DNA of 64,000 nt from Chloranthus sessilifolius (lineage: Eukaryota; Streptophyta; Magnoliopsida; Chloranthales; Chloranthaceae), in the NCBI GenBank assembly GCA_021018995.1, contig CM037587.1:61292104-61356103 (forward strand), written 5' to 3'. Below the pieces are notes generated by a model. It was not told the origin of the DNA. It saw only the letters and a program-made list of their open reading frames with translations, and ran no database searches. The position numbers and the translations under genes are program-made. Shown in pieces: positions 44,323 to 56,136 of the stretch. How positions within the stretch are numbered: position 1 is the stretch's first letter; every line of letters starts with the position of its first letter.

Positions 44323-45046
44323 CTTGTGACAGTCCGACTTTTCCCCTTCTTGTAAATGGGAAAGGTCGCGCCGTCGGATCACCTAACATGATCCTGTCAT
44401 ACAAGGGCATCGTGTACAAAGTGTTATATATGCTAAAGTGAATTGAATTAACTCTGATATGTAGAAATATGGCAACAACTGATATTCGTTCATTTATCTA
44501 AAGCAGGAAACTGAACAGAAATATAAACAGAAAACTATACACGAAGTAGTAAACTATCTTAAACCACACTGTTGTTTATACATGTTTAATGTTTTAAAAA
44601 AATCTCTCTCTCAAACCTCTCAAGGAAAGAAGTCCTCCGTAGAATCTTCCTCCTTGTCTCCCTCAACCTCCTCCTAATGGTAGGTAGGAACAGCCTCGTG
44701 CTCAGAGTCTTGAGCAATATCTGCAACTAAGACATAAAGTCGTAGGATAAGCTATCATCAAAGCTCAGTAGGGATAACTACACAACTAATTTATATGTTA
44801 GCTTTTTCATTCATGTCTAGAAACAAATAAAATAAAACACATGTCATCTTATCTTAGGTTTAGTCTAGCATTAATCTATTCTAGTAGCACATAATAGAAC
44901 AAACACTAAAACATGCAATTATTGTATCATGCTACCCTATGCATGCTGACATATTCATGCTGACATATTCATGTTGACAAGGAATCAGGCGAGATTAAGG
45001 AATCATGCTGAAACAAGACATGTACAAGAACAAGAAACAAGAAAAT

Positions 45047-45312
45047 CAAGCTCTCAAGTTAACGGGATCACTTGGACTAAGATAATCAAGCCCCTGGGCG
45101 AGGTTAACAGGGTCACTTGACTCAAGAAGTCAAGCCCTTGAGCTATGTTAGCAAGGTCACTTGACATGAGACTGGTCAAGCTCCTGAGCTAAGTTAGCAG
45201 GGTCACTTGGTTCAATAAGTCAAGCCCTTGAGCTTTATTAGCAAGGTCACTTGACACGAGATTGGTCAAGCCCCTGAGCTAAGTTAGCAGGGTCGCTTGG
45301 TTTAACATGAAG
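45047..45312. repeat. 45-bp tandem repeat array
   Basis: Six units start with TCAAGC(C/T)C near 45047, 45087, 45131, 45177, 45221 and 45267, and share GAGCTA-TTAGCA(A/G)GGTCACTTG. Later spacings alternate 44 and 46 bp, and alternate units are more alike, so there is a higher-order 90-bp period. Confidence 0.85.
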
Positions 45313-46314
45313 AAAACGAGTATCAGGAATCAAGAAGTGACCATGTACAAGATCAAGCATGTGAGAACATGATGAACATATTGTTTTCCATGTATGCGAT
45401 ATCATGCACACATATCTTAAAATCATATGAAAAACTTGTCCAGCATAACCAAACTTCACAGGCTTGTTTATCATGAAAACTAGCATACTGACATAGCATA
45501 TTCATATTTATTTTGTTAGTATGTTCATATGTATCAAAACTGGGCTAATAGTTTAACAAAACTGACTTATCAAAGCTGGAATAGCAAACTTGAGCTCTTC
45601 CCGACTGAAATTTCAAGGCTGAACTCAAAAATAGAACTACTACCTCTTACTTACACCAAGCTTATCATCCTCAAGTCAGGCTAAATCATTCTTAAACACC
45701 AAACTTATCATTCTTGGTTTATTGAACTTAATCTAGCATATCTATATATAAAATTCAGATAGCACATTGGCATTGGTAACCTCAAAACTGATTGAAACAT
45801 AGGCATGCAAAATATACGTGGCATATCTCAAAACTTAGGCATGCAAAACTTCATAACTGCTATAAATCATCCTTACGATAGTAAACATACGTGGCATATT
45901 CATGTTTTTGAAGGTACTAACATATGCATCTTGAATTACTTATGAAACCGCACTGATCTTCGAGTAACTTCTATATCACATGGCTAAATAAAACTGGTAT
46001 GTGTATCAATTTCGTACTTATTGCACATGGCTTGCTTATCTAAACAAAACTCAGAAAATGCAATATGAATGAGTATGGTACTTTCCCTACCTTTGATACT
46101 AGGTTTTCACGTAACTGATTTCCCGTGCACGCATGTCTTTACGCAAAACTCGTCATGTGCTCCACATACCTAGAATTTATGTCTATTGTTTTAGTATTTT
46201 TAATGGTTTATTGGGTTATTATAGACTCCAAATATGGACCATTTATGGTCACAAATCTTATGGTCAAACTCAGCAATTCAACCTAGTACAAACCCCTGAC
46301 AGAGGTGCCACCAA

Positions 46315-46620
46315 ATGCGTCAGATGCAGGGTTGTCGCGGCAAACTTTGCAGCTGAGCATATTTCCATAACTTGTCACCAATGTTTGAACCCATAAATGT
46401 TAGATTCAAAAAAAGTTTCCTTCATAAAAGTTGTAGGTCTCATTGTACCCTTTCAAATGCATCAAGAATCATACCAATCTTAGTTCGGGATCAAAAGTTA
46501 TGATCAAAATATTGACCAAAGGTCTCAGCACAATGCTTGCCACGGCAAGCCTGAGTACCTTGCTGCGGCAAGCCTGTAAGGTTGCCGCGGCAAGCCTATT
46601 AGGCTGGGCTTGCCGGGGTG
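46315..46620. repeat. TTGCCGCGGCAA palindrome cluster in G
   Basis: GTTGTCGCGGCAAAC (46332), TTGCCACGGCAAGCC (46536), TTGCTGCGGCAAGCC (46560), TTGCCGCGGCAAGCC (46582, a perfect 12-bp palindrome) and GCTTGCCGGGG (46607). Similar TCGCTGCGGTGAGC motifs occur near 8235-8315 beside chromovirus C. Confidence 0.75.
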
Positions 46621-46920
46621 TTTTATGCTCTACTGTGGCTTCTTTTATTTAGGCCTTTAGTTGGGTCTTTTGTATGATTATAAAGATCATATTTTCTTAT
46701 ATATATTACACAAAAAATTGGATTTTCTTATTTATTTTTGTGCGGAGATTTCGGTGTCTTTTTATTAACAATACGCGTTCATCTATATTAAGGTGTGAAT
46801 TAGTGTACCTTTTGGTGATCATGAGGTCTTGACAATGTGGTGTCGTGTCGAACATATATCGACGTCGCGTTCGCCAAACGTATGAACTACTAAGGACTCT
46901 CCGCGTCTGTGTCAAATTGG

Positions 46921-47555
46921 AGATACGATAGTGAAGAGAACATTGGTTTTACTAGATAACAGAGGTGTACTTAATGGCCATGGTTTAAACCCGAGATCTT
47001 CACACAATCATTTCAGGTGTCCTTCTGATTGCGTGGTGTATCTGCACGAGGGCCTCTTCCACTGTTTCTTTAGCTTCGCGAGGAAGCTCCTCAACTCTGT
47101 GAGGTCTATCTTTTGCTGCTTTAGTGCATTGTACTTGCTGCTGTCACAGTCTCCCTTCTCAGCTAACTTCATTCATCTGCTAGACTTTGGTCAGTGGTGA
47201 TTAGCAACAATGAGTCACCATTGTGAGCACTACCAAGGTTTCCATTAGGCATTGTCTCAACTATCATCTTTGAGTGTATTCTCTCTCTTTTGGGCCAAAA
47301 AGCAAGGAGTTTGTATTAAACTACACATTTTATTGCTAACTACAAAACACAGTTAACAAATGGTTATTAGTCTACTTCAAGGTTCAACAAAGCTAAGTTA
47401 AGAGGGGAAAGTTGTACTTTTCAGTGAATAACATGCACTAAGCTCTTATTTTCTTACTTTCTACAAAACACACTTAAAACACATTATTAATAAGCTCAAA
47501 GGTCCATCAAAGGTCAGGTTAAAAGGTGAAAAATGGTATATTTCAGAGAATAGCA
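46921..47555 (-). repeat. Two stacked Athila-type LTR starts (J and I)
   Basis: On the minus strand the 3' LTR of I starts TGCTATTCTCTGAAATATACC at 47555 after its PPT. About 110 bp further, another LTR-like start TGTTATTCACTGAAAAGTAC begins near 47445. The second continues left to about 46930 with U3-like sequence similar to F. Either one LTR inserted into or recombined with the other, or the start was duplicated. No coding sequence. Confidence 0.55.
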
Positions 47556-49690
47556 CACCCCCAAACCTAATCTTTGCTAGTCCTCGAGCAAAGAAAAAAT
47601 TAAAAATAATTATTCAAAACAGTAAATGTCACTTTCGTAGGGAGCACGGATGCATTTAGCATATGCACCAAGCCTTTTAAACCCCAGGTGATCCTTGTGG
47701 AGTGAAGTCTCCTGAGGGTTTTTACCGAAGATACCCACAAACTTCAATACTAAAATAGTTAAGTAGAGTGCAGCCAATGACAAAACAAATTACAATAAAT
47801 AAATCATCATTCCACACCCATTCTTTAAAAATCAAAGGAAATTAACAATTTAAAACACAAAATTAACATGTAGTTGCATCACCACCATTCAATTCACATC
47901 AGGAATACAATGTGGACAAATCAACACTAAGCTCCCTATTAAATTCAAAAATCAGGTTTAGATACAACCCCAATGAAATTAAATTTCAGATCCAATCCTC
48001 ACTAGGGCTATCTCTCAACAATGAAAATTCAAGGGTGTCCACATTTTCATCAGCTCAAGATCAATCACAGACCCCAAATGGGCCTGCAAGCAAGGGCATA
48101 GGCATTGCGTCTAAGTTCTGACATCCCCAATAACTTTCACCATAGATTAGACATCTCCTTATCTCCACATGGCAGCTCATTTTACTTTGGATCAATAAGG
48201 TCTTTTTCAATGGATTGTTATGTGGCTTATGGGTGAAGTTTATAAAGAATGAAGGGGTAAAAAGGATTCAAAAATTTGAGAAATCAACACGGTAAGGAGG
48301 TGATTTATAACTTCCCAACCTTCATTTCAGCACATCTTCATCTTCCTTGATATTTTTCAGATTCAAAGTGGCTAGCTTCTTATCTTCTTTTCAATTTTCC
48401 AATGAAGTGACTTCTCTTTCTTTTTCTTTTCCCTTTTTTTTTCATTTTTATTTTTCTATATATATATATATTTTATAATGGCTACCACACATCTGCAACT
48501 GATACATTATTGTTTATAGCTTTGCTTTTCCTCTTCTTTCATCAACTGTTGAACCCAGCCCACCTATCTTCAACACCTTATCCTCTACCTTCTGAATTCT
48601 CCAAGTGAGGGTAAGGCTAAATCAGGTCAATGAGGTTCAGGTTCATTCATTTTGGTGTATGTTAAAGAAATAAGAGATTTTAAGGCTCAAATAGCGTATA
48701 CAAAGGGCAGTTGAATAGGTAGGAAAGTCTAAGCTCAAACTATCCAAATGAAGGCCTTGCATCATCTCCTTAGTGCCATGAGTGCTGTCAACCAGTTTCA
48801 ACTTGAGGGTGCCTAACTTCTAGTGAAAAGAGATTGACTCAGTCAGTCCTTAGAACAAAAAAATCGCCAAAAATACTCTTCAAAAGATATTTTTGACAGG
48901 CCCAAATCTCACTGGGTATGGTCTTCCAATTAACTCATGGGGTGTACTTTTACCTTTTTTTCTCCTCTCTAGTTCACTAAGTACTAATTGAAAAACTTTT
49001 CCTGACGTTAGCTTCATGGTGGTGCTAAATTTTTAAAATTTTCAATTTTAAAGTGCCTGTAAAAAATTTTAAATTTCCTCATTTTCACATGGTTAGGTGA
49101 GAATTGACTTTATCTATCTCAATTCCACCAACACTGTTGCACTGAGATTTACTATTCTATTGGCCTACCTACCTGCCATACCCCCAAACCTAAGATAAAG
49201 AGTGTCCTCACTGTTTCACAAGACATGTATAGGGGCAGCAGGTTTGGTAAAAGAAGAACAACTAAACTACTATAGAAAATTAAAGAGAAAAATCGAACTA
49301 AAAGATTGCAAACAATTAGTCTAAAATAGAGAAAAGGAGAATATAAACAAATTGACAACTAAGAAAATAAAACATCTAGACACACTTATAAATCAGCAAC
49401 TATATAAAACAGAACTTACACTAAAACTAAACAGCAGGTGAACTAAAACAATAGGTATATGAAAGACATTAACTAAACTAAGCACTCCTAGAACAATAAA
49501 CTCAAAAGCAAAATTTCCTACAATGGTCTGAGTATGAATCTAGCAAAAAATATTAGATAATTACATCCACAGACAATAGTACATTAGTAGTTTTGGCACA
49601 CATTTTACTAAAGATTCATCAGAGCAGACCACCTAAACACAGTATATACAAAATTTTAAAACACTAAAAACATAAATGTTACATATAATA
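47556..49690 (-). other. Noncoding 3' region of I
   Basis: No gene. PPT at 47556-47570 (minus TTAGGTTTGGGGGTG), a T-rich run with (TA)n near 48460-48471, and the second PPT-like tract at 49176-49194 with AGTGTCCTCA beside it (49201). Confidence 0.7.
47628..47723 (-). other. Conserved pre-PPT block, copy in I
   Basis: Minus strand AAAACCCTCAGGAG to CGAAAGTGAC. The most decayed of the five: the CTAGG hairpin is changed to AAGG-ATCA-CCTGG. Confidence 0.75.
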
Positions 49691-50340
49691 CATAGCTGAG
49701 ATCAATTATAAATGGAAGGTCTTAAAAGTGTATGAATTTAGGGGCTCCATAGAATTTTCAAACAAAATATGAGTCTCTGCTCATTAACCTCATGATGCTT
49801 CCCAAAAATTAAGTACCATGATCTCAATAGTCCTAGATGGGGATTCATAAATGACATAAAACAATACATCCCATCTGGAATTCAGCTGAACTGAAAAGAA
49901 CTGTAATTAAGAAGTTAAAAGTCATACCATTGCAGATGCAGAGACATCAAGCCTTAGTTCTCCCACTTAGCAATAGCAGGTGCATGAGAGATACAGGGAG
50001 CTGCTCCACCTCCACATCAGGTGGGTAGTCAATAACAAGCAGCACAGGTGCCAATTATGGGTTAGGGAAGGGTAGTAGGGCAAGTGTCCAAATGGAATGG
50101 TGTACTAACCCCACTGAGAAGCCAAAAATGAGTGCATTTTCAGCACATGGGGGAGCCTCCTCAGCCCATACTTCAATAATTTCACCATATACCTTACCCC
50201 AAACTAGCAGTGTGGGCAAGGTATTCCACCATCTCATCAATGACTGTAACTATTTAACAAATGTCATTGCCTCCATCATAGCCCTCTCCTTAATAAAGGG
50301 AGAAGGCCCAATTAAAAGTTGAGGAAATGAAAGATGATTT
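49691..50340 (-). pseudogene. Pol remnants of element I
   Basis: The minus strand near 49780-49870 aligns with D's integrase C-terminus (the SPSGAIEI region, nucleotide phrase TCCTAGATGGGGATTCA). Near 50110 it matches the ELEH-AYWA region, and at 50215-50338 it jumps to D's gag-PR linker (GGGAGAAGG ... TTGAGGAAATG). No open frame remains. Confidence 0.5.
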
Positions 50341-51773
50341 ACTAAACACAGATTTAGGGAGATGGAGAAAAGGATCAAAATCAAAAGAAGGAGAGTAGCA
50401 GCTAGGGATTTTAGTCTTTTACTACAAATTGATTGGTTCATAGGTAGTGTAGGAAACTGATTTGCAACAATCCTTCATCTGACTACAACCTTAGATGCAA
50501 GGTATAAGAATCCAACCTAGACCAAAGCTCAAGGGAATAATTCTGTTATTCTGAGCTGCTGATGCGGCTGATTTTGCTTCTAAAAACTCTTCACTAATTG
50601 GTCAAAACTGGACAAGTATATGTGAAGTAGTTAGAGAGTTCCCATTCATGCCCATTTGTGTTCTAAAAATACCCCCAAGGGTTGTTAAAGGGCCTTAGAA
50701 TGTGTGCACAGAGCACTGAAGAGAGCAGCAATCTCAGTTAGAACTGAGAAGTTCCCAAATCGAGCTTCGATAGGTTCAGGGAACCTCTCGATAGGTTTTA
50801 AGGCTTCTTTATGCTTCATTCGACAGGTTGAAGTAGGCTTTCGACAGGCTGGATGGCTTCTCGATAGGATCTATTACATTATTCGATAAGATGACCTCAA
50901 AAACTCCCTGCTATCTTAGCTTCTACCAGACTATCGATCGGTTATAATTCAACCTGTCAACATCTTACACAGCTCTAGTTGAGCTTTTGACAAGTTCAAT
51001 ACTATAATTCGACAGGTTGACTCAGCCTCGCGCAGCTTTAGGTAAGTCCTCGCTAGGTTGGGTTTATTTGCTCGCTAGGTTAAGGGGAACCTATCGACAG
51101 GTTGACTTAGCCTCGCGCAGCTTCAGGTAAGTCCTCGCTAGGTTGGGTTTATCTGCTCGCTAGGTTAAGGGGAACCTATCGACAGGTTCTTCTCTACTGT
51201 TCTAAACCTCACAAGATCCCCTACATCTCTAGGTAAGTCCTCGACAAGTTGCAACACACCACTCGATAGGCTCCTTCAACTTGTTGACAACTTCATTTTC
51301 CTCTCTCAGAACCTATCGATGAGTTCTCATTCAGCTTTTAGGCACCTCGACAAGGTGCTTCCTTTAGTGTCCACTCCTTGATTGGTTCTGGGAACTTGTC
51401 AATCTCTTCATATCCAAGCATCCAAACCTGTCGACAAGTTGAATTAATCTCTCGACAGGTTATAGCCTTTGCTTCCACAGCTGACACATAGCTCTGGGGT
51501 GTTGTTCTTCATCTGCTCAGCACTCAACAACTTTTTGAGGGGTTCATTCTTCATCTACTGCAGCTGCTCTTGCTCTAAAGTGCACCCAATTGGACACATG
51601 GCATTCCCATAGACTTCTGAGGCTCTATGGACTGCTTGATTGGCTAGCCCTTTGGGTTGCATGAGCACATGATGAGGCAACAGGTCTCTTCTTTGGCATT
51701 TTTAGATGGATGTCTGTACTATGACTACATTTTTTTACTTAACTATAAAAATATATTCAAAACACATTTTTAG
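50341..51773 (-). repeat. LTR fragment of I (D-like)
   Basis: Matches D's 3' LTR from 13955 to about 15745, lacking the D interval of about 14133-14650 and the first ~80 bp of U3. An 85-bp segment is tandemly duplicated at 51011-51180 and single in D (about 15080-15165). The TCGACAGGTT cluster runs 50760-51470. The right edge joins directly to E's leader. Confidence 0.75.
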
Positions 51774-51862
51774 ATCTGCAGCAGTAGTTGTGTATTTTAA
51801 AAATTGTTTTGCTGAAATTTGTGCTGTAATTTTGTGTGCTGAACTTTATTTCTGCTGTGTGT

Positions 51863-53690
51863 ATGCTTGGTAGAAGATCTCTCAATCCTGAGATTGTTCC
51901 TTTAGATCTTGAAGTTGAGAGACTTCTCAGACCTAAGTAGTCCATACACACACCTATGGTTAATTATGATAGTTTTGCAATGGGTGAGCCACCTAGGACA
52001 TTGAAAGAATTCAATGCACCATGGGTGTACTACTCTCCCTTCTGCATTCAATTCCCTACTGTCCAAGGGAACTATCAGATTAAATCTTCCATCATACAGA
52101 TGCTACCCTCATATCATGACTTGAGTAAAGAAGACTCATACAAACACATTGATAAATTTCTAAGACTGTGGACTACTTTCAACATTACAAGTTTGGAGAA
52201 GGAAGCAACTACGTTGAGGCTCTTTCCTTTTCCCTTAAAGGATAGAGACAGAACTTAGTTGTCCATTCTCCCAACCAATAGTATTCAGTCTTGGAATGAC
52301 TTTTAATATCAATTTTTAGCCAAAATTTTCCTCATGTCCAAAATATGTCAGCTGAGGAAGAGCATAATCTCCTTTGCTTAGTCCCCAACGGAAGACTTCC
52401 ACCAAGCATGGGAGAGATTTAATGAGCTCTTAAAGCAATGTCTCCATCACTAAATTCCTAAATGGCAACTTGTTCAAAGTTTTTATCAAGGAAATGATCC
52501 CAAGAGCAGGGACATAGTTGATGCCTCATGTGGTGGTACCTACCTCCACAAGATAGCCAATGAGCATTGGGAGTTGTTTGATATCATTATTGAAAACTCC
52601 ATGCAATGGGAGACTTTGTCAAGGGACATTGAGACTCTTGTTAGATTTGTGAGAGAGAATACTACAATAGGAAAAATGTATGAGGTCAGTGGATACAATG
52701 ATTTGGAAAGGAAGGTGGATAGCTTGACTAAAAAATTTGAGAAGTTCATGAGAGCAATGCAGTCACCAATGGCTGCCAAAGTGGAGGAGGCATGTGTGAT
52801 ATGCCAGTCCCCCACTCACTCCCTTGAAGAATGTCCTTCTGGTGCCTAGCTTTCAGACCTTGTTATGGAACATGTGAATGCTACTCAGCCTTTTAGACCA
52901 CAGCCAACTGTTGGTTATCATTGGAGAAACCACCCCAACTTGAGGTGGAGACAAGATACCTTCCAAACTAGCAGTAGCAGCAACCACAGCAGTTCATGCC
53001 TTATAGAAATGCCCAATCATACCAGCAGAACTACTTCTCAAGACCCCAAGACTACCAGACTATGGCCCAGCCAATGGCACAACCTGTGCATCAAAGTGCA
53101 CCAGCCCCAACACCCTCTAGATCCCTCACATTTGAAGAGTAAGTTCTAACTTCATTATAGAATTTGGGCTCTTTGTCTCAAACTGTTAACTCCCATATCT
53201 AAAATATTAAGAAGATAGAAGACTACCTTGGTCAGTTATCTAATACTTTGACTAGGAGAGAGGAGGAAAGACTGCCTAGTCAACCTATGAACAACCCAAA
53301 AGGCAAGTATATGGTGGGTGAGACTTCTTCACATAAAGAAGTCAAATCTGTCACCACTTTGAGAAGTGGAAGGCTGGTTGATAATAAAGTTAGTGTTGAG
53401 CTTGATGTGAGAAGTGGAGGAAATGAAGGAATAGCCCATGATGATATGTAGTAGGAGTAGCATATGAAAAATAAGGGGAGTGTTGATAAGCCCCAACAGA
53501 AAAATGAAAACAAAAATAAAGATAAAACTGATGAGATTACTAAGGCAGCAAATAGGAGATCAGTCCCTCATTTATCATTTCCCAATGCACTTTAAGCACC
53601 TTCTCCTTTTGACAAGGGGAATGCAAAAGTTGAGGAAATGATGGAAACATTTAAACAAGTGAAGATCAACTTGCCTTTACATGATACAAT
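51863..53690 (+). pseudogene. Gag of element E
   Basis: Starts MLGRRSLNPEIV with an early TAG near 51938. Blocks: PPRTLKEFNAPWVYYSPFCIQ, IIQMLPSYHDLSKEDSYKHI, LRLFPFPLKDRDRT, DASCGGTYLHKIANEHWELF, zinc knuckle CVICQSPTHSLEEC (near 52790-52830), LTRREEERLPSQPMNNPKG. Several stops. Coding is split at 53690 by H, within the INLPLHDTI / KQVPAYAKFF linker before protease. Confidence 0.88.
53686..53690 (+). repeat. Target-site duplication of H, left copy (ACAAT)
   Basis: ACAAT before TGTTGAGCACTG; the second copy is at 61704-61708. E's reading continues across the pair, so this TSD is secure. Confidence 0.95.
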
Positions 53691-54455
53691 TGTTGAGCAC
53701 TGAAATATACCATTTTCTACCCCTTAACCTGACCTTTGATGGACCTTTGAGCATGTTAATAATGTCTTTTAAGTGTATTTTTATAGATAACAGTAAAATA
53801 AGAGCTTAATGCTACAATCCATACTTTTGAATGCAAGAAGAAGGAATTTTGTGTTTTGAAGGGGAGCAGATGGATTTATTGAAAAGGCACCATGGTGGTT
53901 CACACCATTAGGGCTTTTTAGAATGCTTTGGGGGCCTTTGAAGACCTGTTGAGAGAGAGTGGTGAAGCCAAAGTTTTATGGATTGCTGCTGCAACGAATT
54001 GAGCAAACCGGCAATTCAGTAATTTATATATTCAGCAGTGCAGCAGTTCAAGTTGCACTTGTGCAGCTTTGGTTAAAGCAATCTTTGAAGCATAAGAGCA
54101 GCTGATACCATTAAAGATGTGAGCACTTTAGTGCTGATGCGCCAAGCCATAAAATTGCAAAGCTAGCATGCATAGCTGCCTTGAAGAACTCAAATAGTTA
54201 GCTGAAGTGTCACTGCTACACTCAGCAGTTTTAGTGCTGCAAACCAAGACCTTCAAGCAGTTTTATTGCGGGAAAATGAGCCACATTAGTAGAACAACTG
54301 CTGTATTTGAAGGACTAGAGAAGATGTCAAAGCTAGAATGTGGATTGTAGAGCTGTTATGTACTGAAAATAGACTCCACGAAGGGTTGTTTTGAACCCCA
54401 CGAGCTGGTATGTGCTGAAATCAAGCTAAAGCGCTGAAAAAAGGCTAAAATTGAA

Positions 54456-54665
54456 CCTGCCGCAACCTATCAAATGGTTGTTTGAACTTGTCGAGAACTT
54501 GTCGAGAGGTTCTGATGCTAAAAATAAACCTATCGAGCATCCTGTCGAATGGTTGAATGAACCTGTCGAGATCCTGTCGAATGCACACCTGAAGCCCATC
54601 CAACCTATCGAACAGATGCATAAACCTGTCGAGATTGAAGTTCTGAAGCTCCAACCTATCGAGGC
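54456..54665. repeat. ACCTGTCGA motif cluster, 5' LTR of H
   Basis: About ten copies of (A/T)CCT(A/G)TCGA(G/A), for example GAACCTGTCGAGATCC, AACCTATCGAACAG, AAACCTATCGAGC and CTGTCGAATGG. The 3' LTR repeats it at 60060-60260. The long frames on both strands here (for example 54451-54696) are produced by the repeated motif. Confidence 0.85.
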
Positions 54666-54975
54666 ACAGGTTTCAGCCATCTATTTCACACTTTAGGGAC
54701 ATTTTGGGGATTCCAATGCTTCTAAGGCACACATCCCAATGTCCCACACATCTCAGGGATTTATCTTGGGTTCCATTAGAAAATATCAGTGGCCAACAGG
54801 GGCATTTTTGAGAGCTGCAAAACACATCAGCTGAGCACAAATTTCTGCACATGGGACAGCGGTCCACATGTGATTTTCCTTGGCCGAAATGAAGACACCT
54901 CAGCTGTGCATAACAGAATTGAGTCCTCTGCTCTCTGATTGGCTGCAACTCAAGGCACATGGATCGATGCATATG

Positions 54976-54983
54976 TATAAATA
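54976..54983 (+). promoter_or_regulatory. TATA box, 5' LTR of H
   Basis: TATAAATA; the matching box in the 3' LTR is 60571-60578. Confidence 0.75.
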
Positions 54984-56118
54984 CCCATCTATTCTGTTGT
55001 TTTTCTTCAGCAAGGAAAGTAGGAACAAAGGAATAGCCTAAGTTTCCCTTAGCTCATTTAGGTTTAGTTTAGGTTTTTATTTTTCTCTTCCCCCTTCTCT
55101 CTCTAATCCAGCCTTTTGGATTAGATCTAGATAGTAGCTCAGATCTATTTTATAATTGTAATTTCGGCATGAAGAAATGTGGATCGATGCACAGACTATA
55201 GATCTGGGAAAAATGTTATTGTAAGTTATTTTTATTGAAGCAATAAATTATTGTTCTTAATGCTTTAATTAGATCTAAAGATCTTGTGGCCCCATTAGAT
55301 TCTCGATCGGATTTGTGTAGAGGAGTTTGTTAATCAGCTCACTCGCTTAACTAGTTGATCTCTTCATAACCATCTGATTTTCCTGGATCTGATACTCCTG
55401 TAATTCCCTGAGTCTGTGACCTTGAAATTGCAACATCTGTAGTGGTTTTAATTGTTCTGATTGATGCTTTAGCTTTGGAGGAGATCCCTAGGATGGCTTG
55501 CGACCATTAAAGTGGACAGATTATAACCTTAAGATTAGTCTAAGCTCAGGCTCCAATTGGATTCGTCTGCTACAAATCCATGGATCAGATAAAGTCTATA
55601 GGATGGTCTGTGACCATTCAAGTGGGCAGATCATGGCCTAAAGACAAGGTGGATCCTGTGATTTGGAGTGGAGTCTTCTACCTTGCATTTGTGCTTGAAG
55701 TCAAATGAAGGATGGTTGCATATCCTCATATCTTGATCTGTTTTGTAATAAGAACTAGGTCCTGGCTGCCTATTTCTCACCATTTGATCTTTATTTGTCC
55801 ATCCATCTTCCTCCGTCTTTTAGTTTAGTTTTATTTCAATTTTGTAGAGTTTGATCTAGTGACACCCGAAAAGCTCTCTTTCTTCTTAGAATTGTCAGAT
55901 CTGTAGCTATATCTGGAGGTCTACTATACTCCTAGGTTTAGATCACTACTCCCTGTGGGACAAACTCTTACTTATTAAAACTTGCTACAAAGGACCCTGT
56001 ATCTTGCAGGTCTAGGATATTTTAGATGTGTTGAATCCATCCTCTGTTTTATTTTGATTTTATTTGGCTTTTACCATTACACAATAAATCAGTAGACTAG
56101 AAATCCCCAACAAGTTTT

Positions 56119-56136
56119 TGGCGCTGCTGCCGGGGA
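56119..56136 (+). other. Primer-binding site of H (tRNA-Asp type)
   Basis: TGGCGCTGCTGCCGGGGA, six bases after the LTR, two mismatches from the Athila tRNA-Asp PBS as I remember it. Confidence 0.85.

Larger units (their letters stand above)
44323..46920 (+). repeat. Region G: noncoding LTR-like DNA, possibly another Ty3/gypsy LTR
   Basis: CTTGT (TSD-like) overlaps TGTGACAGTCCGAC, a start that resembles some chromovirus LTRs. There is no coding sequence. Features: a CAAAGCTCAGTAGGGATAA phrase (44759-44777), a 45-bp tandem array (45047-45312), and four TTGCCGCGGCAA-type palindromes (46315-46620). No PBS, PPT or opposite LTR was identified, so orientation and right boundary (about 46920) are guesses. 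Confidence 0.35.
47556..51773 (-). mobile_element. Element I: heavily deleted Athila-lineage element
   Basis: On the minus strand: LTR fragment (51773-50341), a piece of gag-PR linker (about 50338-50215), integrase C-terminus (about 50170-49780), the noncoding 3' region with second PPT-like tract (49176-49194), pre-PPT block (47628-47723) and PPT (47556-47570). Most of gag-pol and all of ORF3 are gone. The pieces align by eye with D (25260-25150, 21860-21430, 17370-15825). Confidence 0.7.
53691..56112 (+). repeat. 5' LTR of H (2,422 bp)
   Basis: TGTTGAGCACTG ... ATCCCCAACA. TATAAATA at 54976-54983. Motif cluster 54456-54665. A GACCATT(A/C)AAGTG(G)-CAGAT phrase occurs twice in R/U5 (near 55500 and 55613). 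Confidence 0.95.

Noticed and set aside
46315..46620. Treating the TTGCCGCGGCAA repeats as a CRISPR-like array
   Set aside because: Eukaryotic repeat context, irregular spacing, and spacers neither uniform nor unique; better described as LTR motif cluster.
50341..51773. Reading this LTR fragment as the missing 5' LTR of D
   Set aside because: Similar to D's 3' LTR and correctly oriented, but next to it lie integrase and gag-PR scraps rather than a PBS and gag start, so a separate deleted element is simpler; not fully excluded.
54451..54696. Overlapping open frames on both strands in H's LTR (repeat at 59962-60297), PIEQ/VE-rich on plus and DRF-rich on minus
   Set aside because: Produced by repeated CCTGTCGA-type motifs within an LTR; no conserved domain, and the apparent repeats in the peptide are the DNA motifs.
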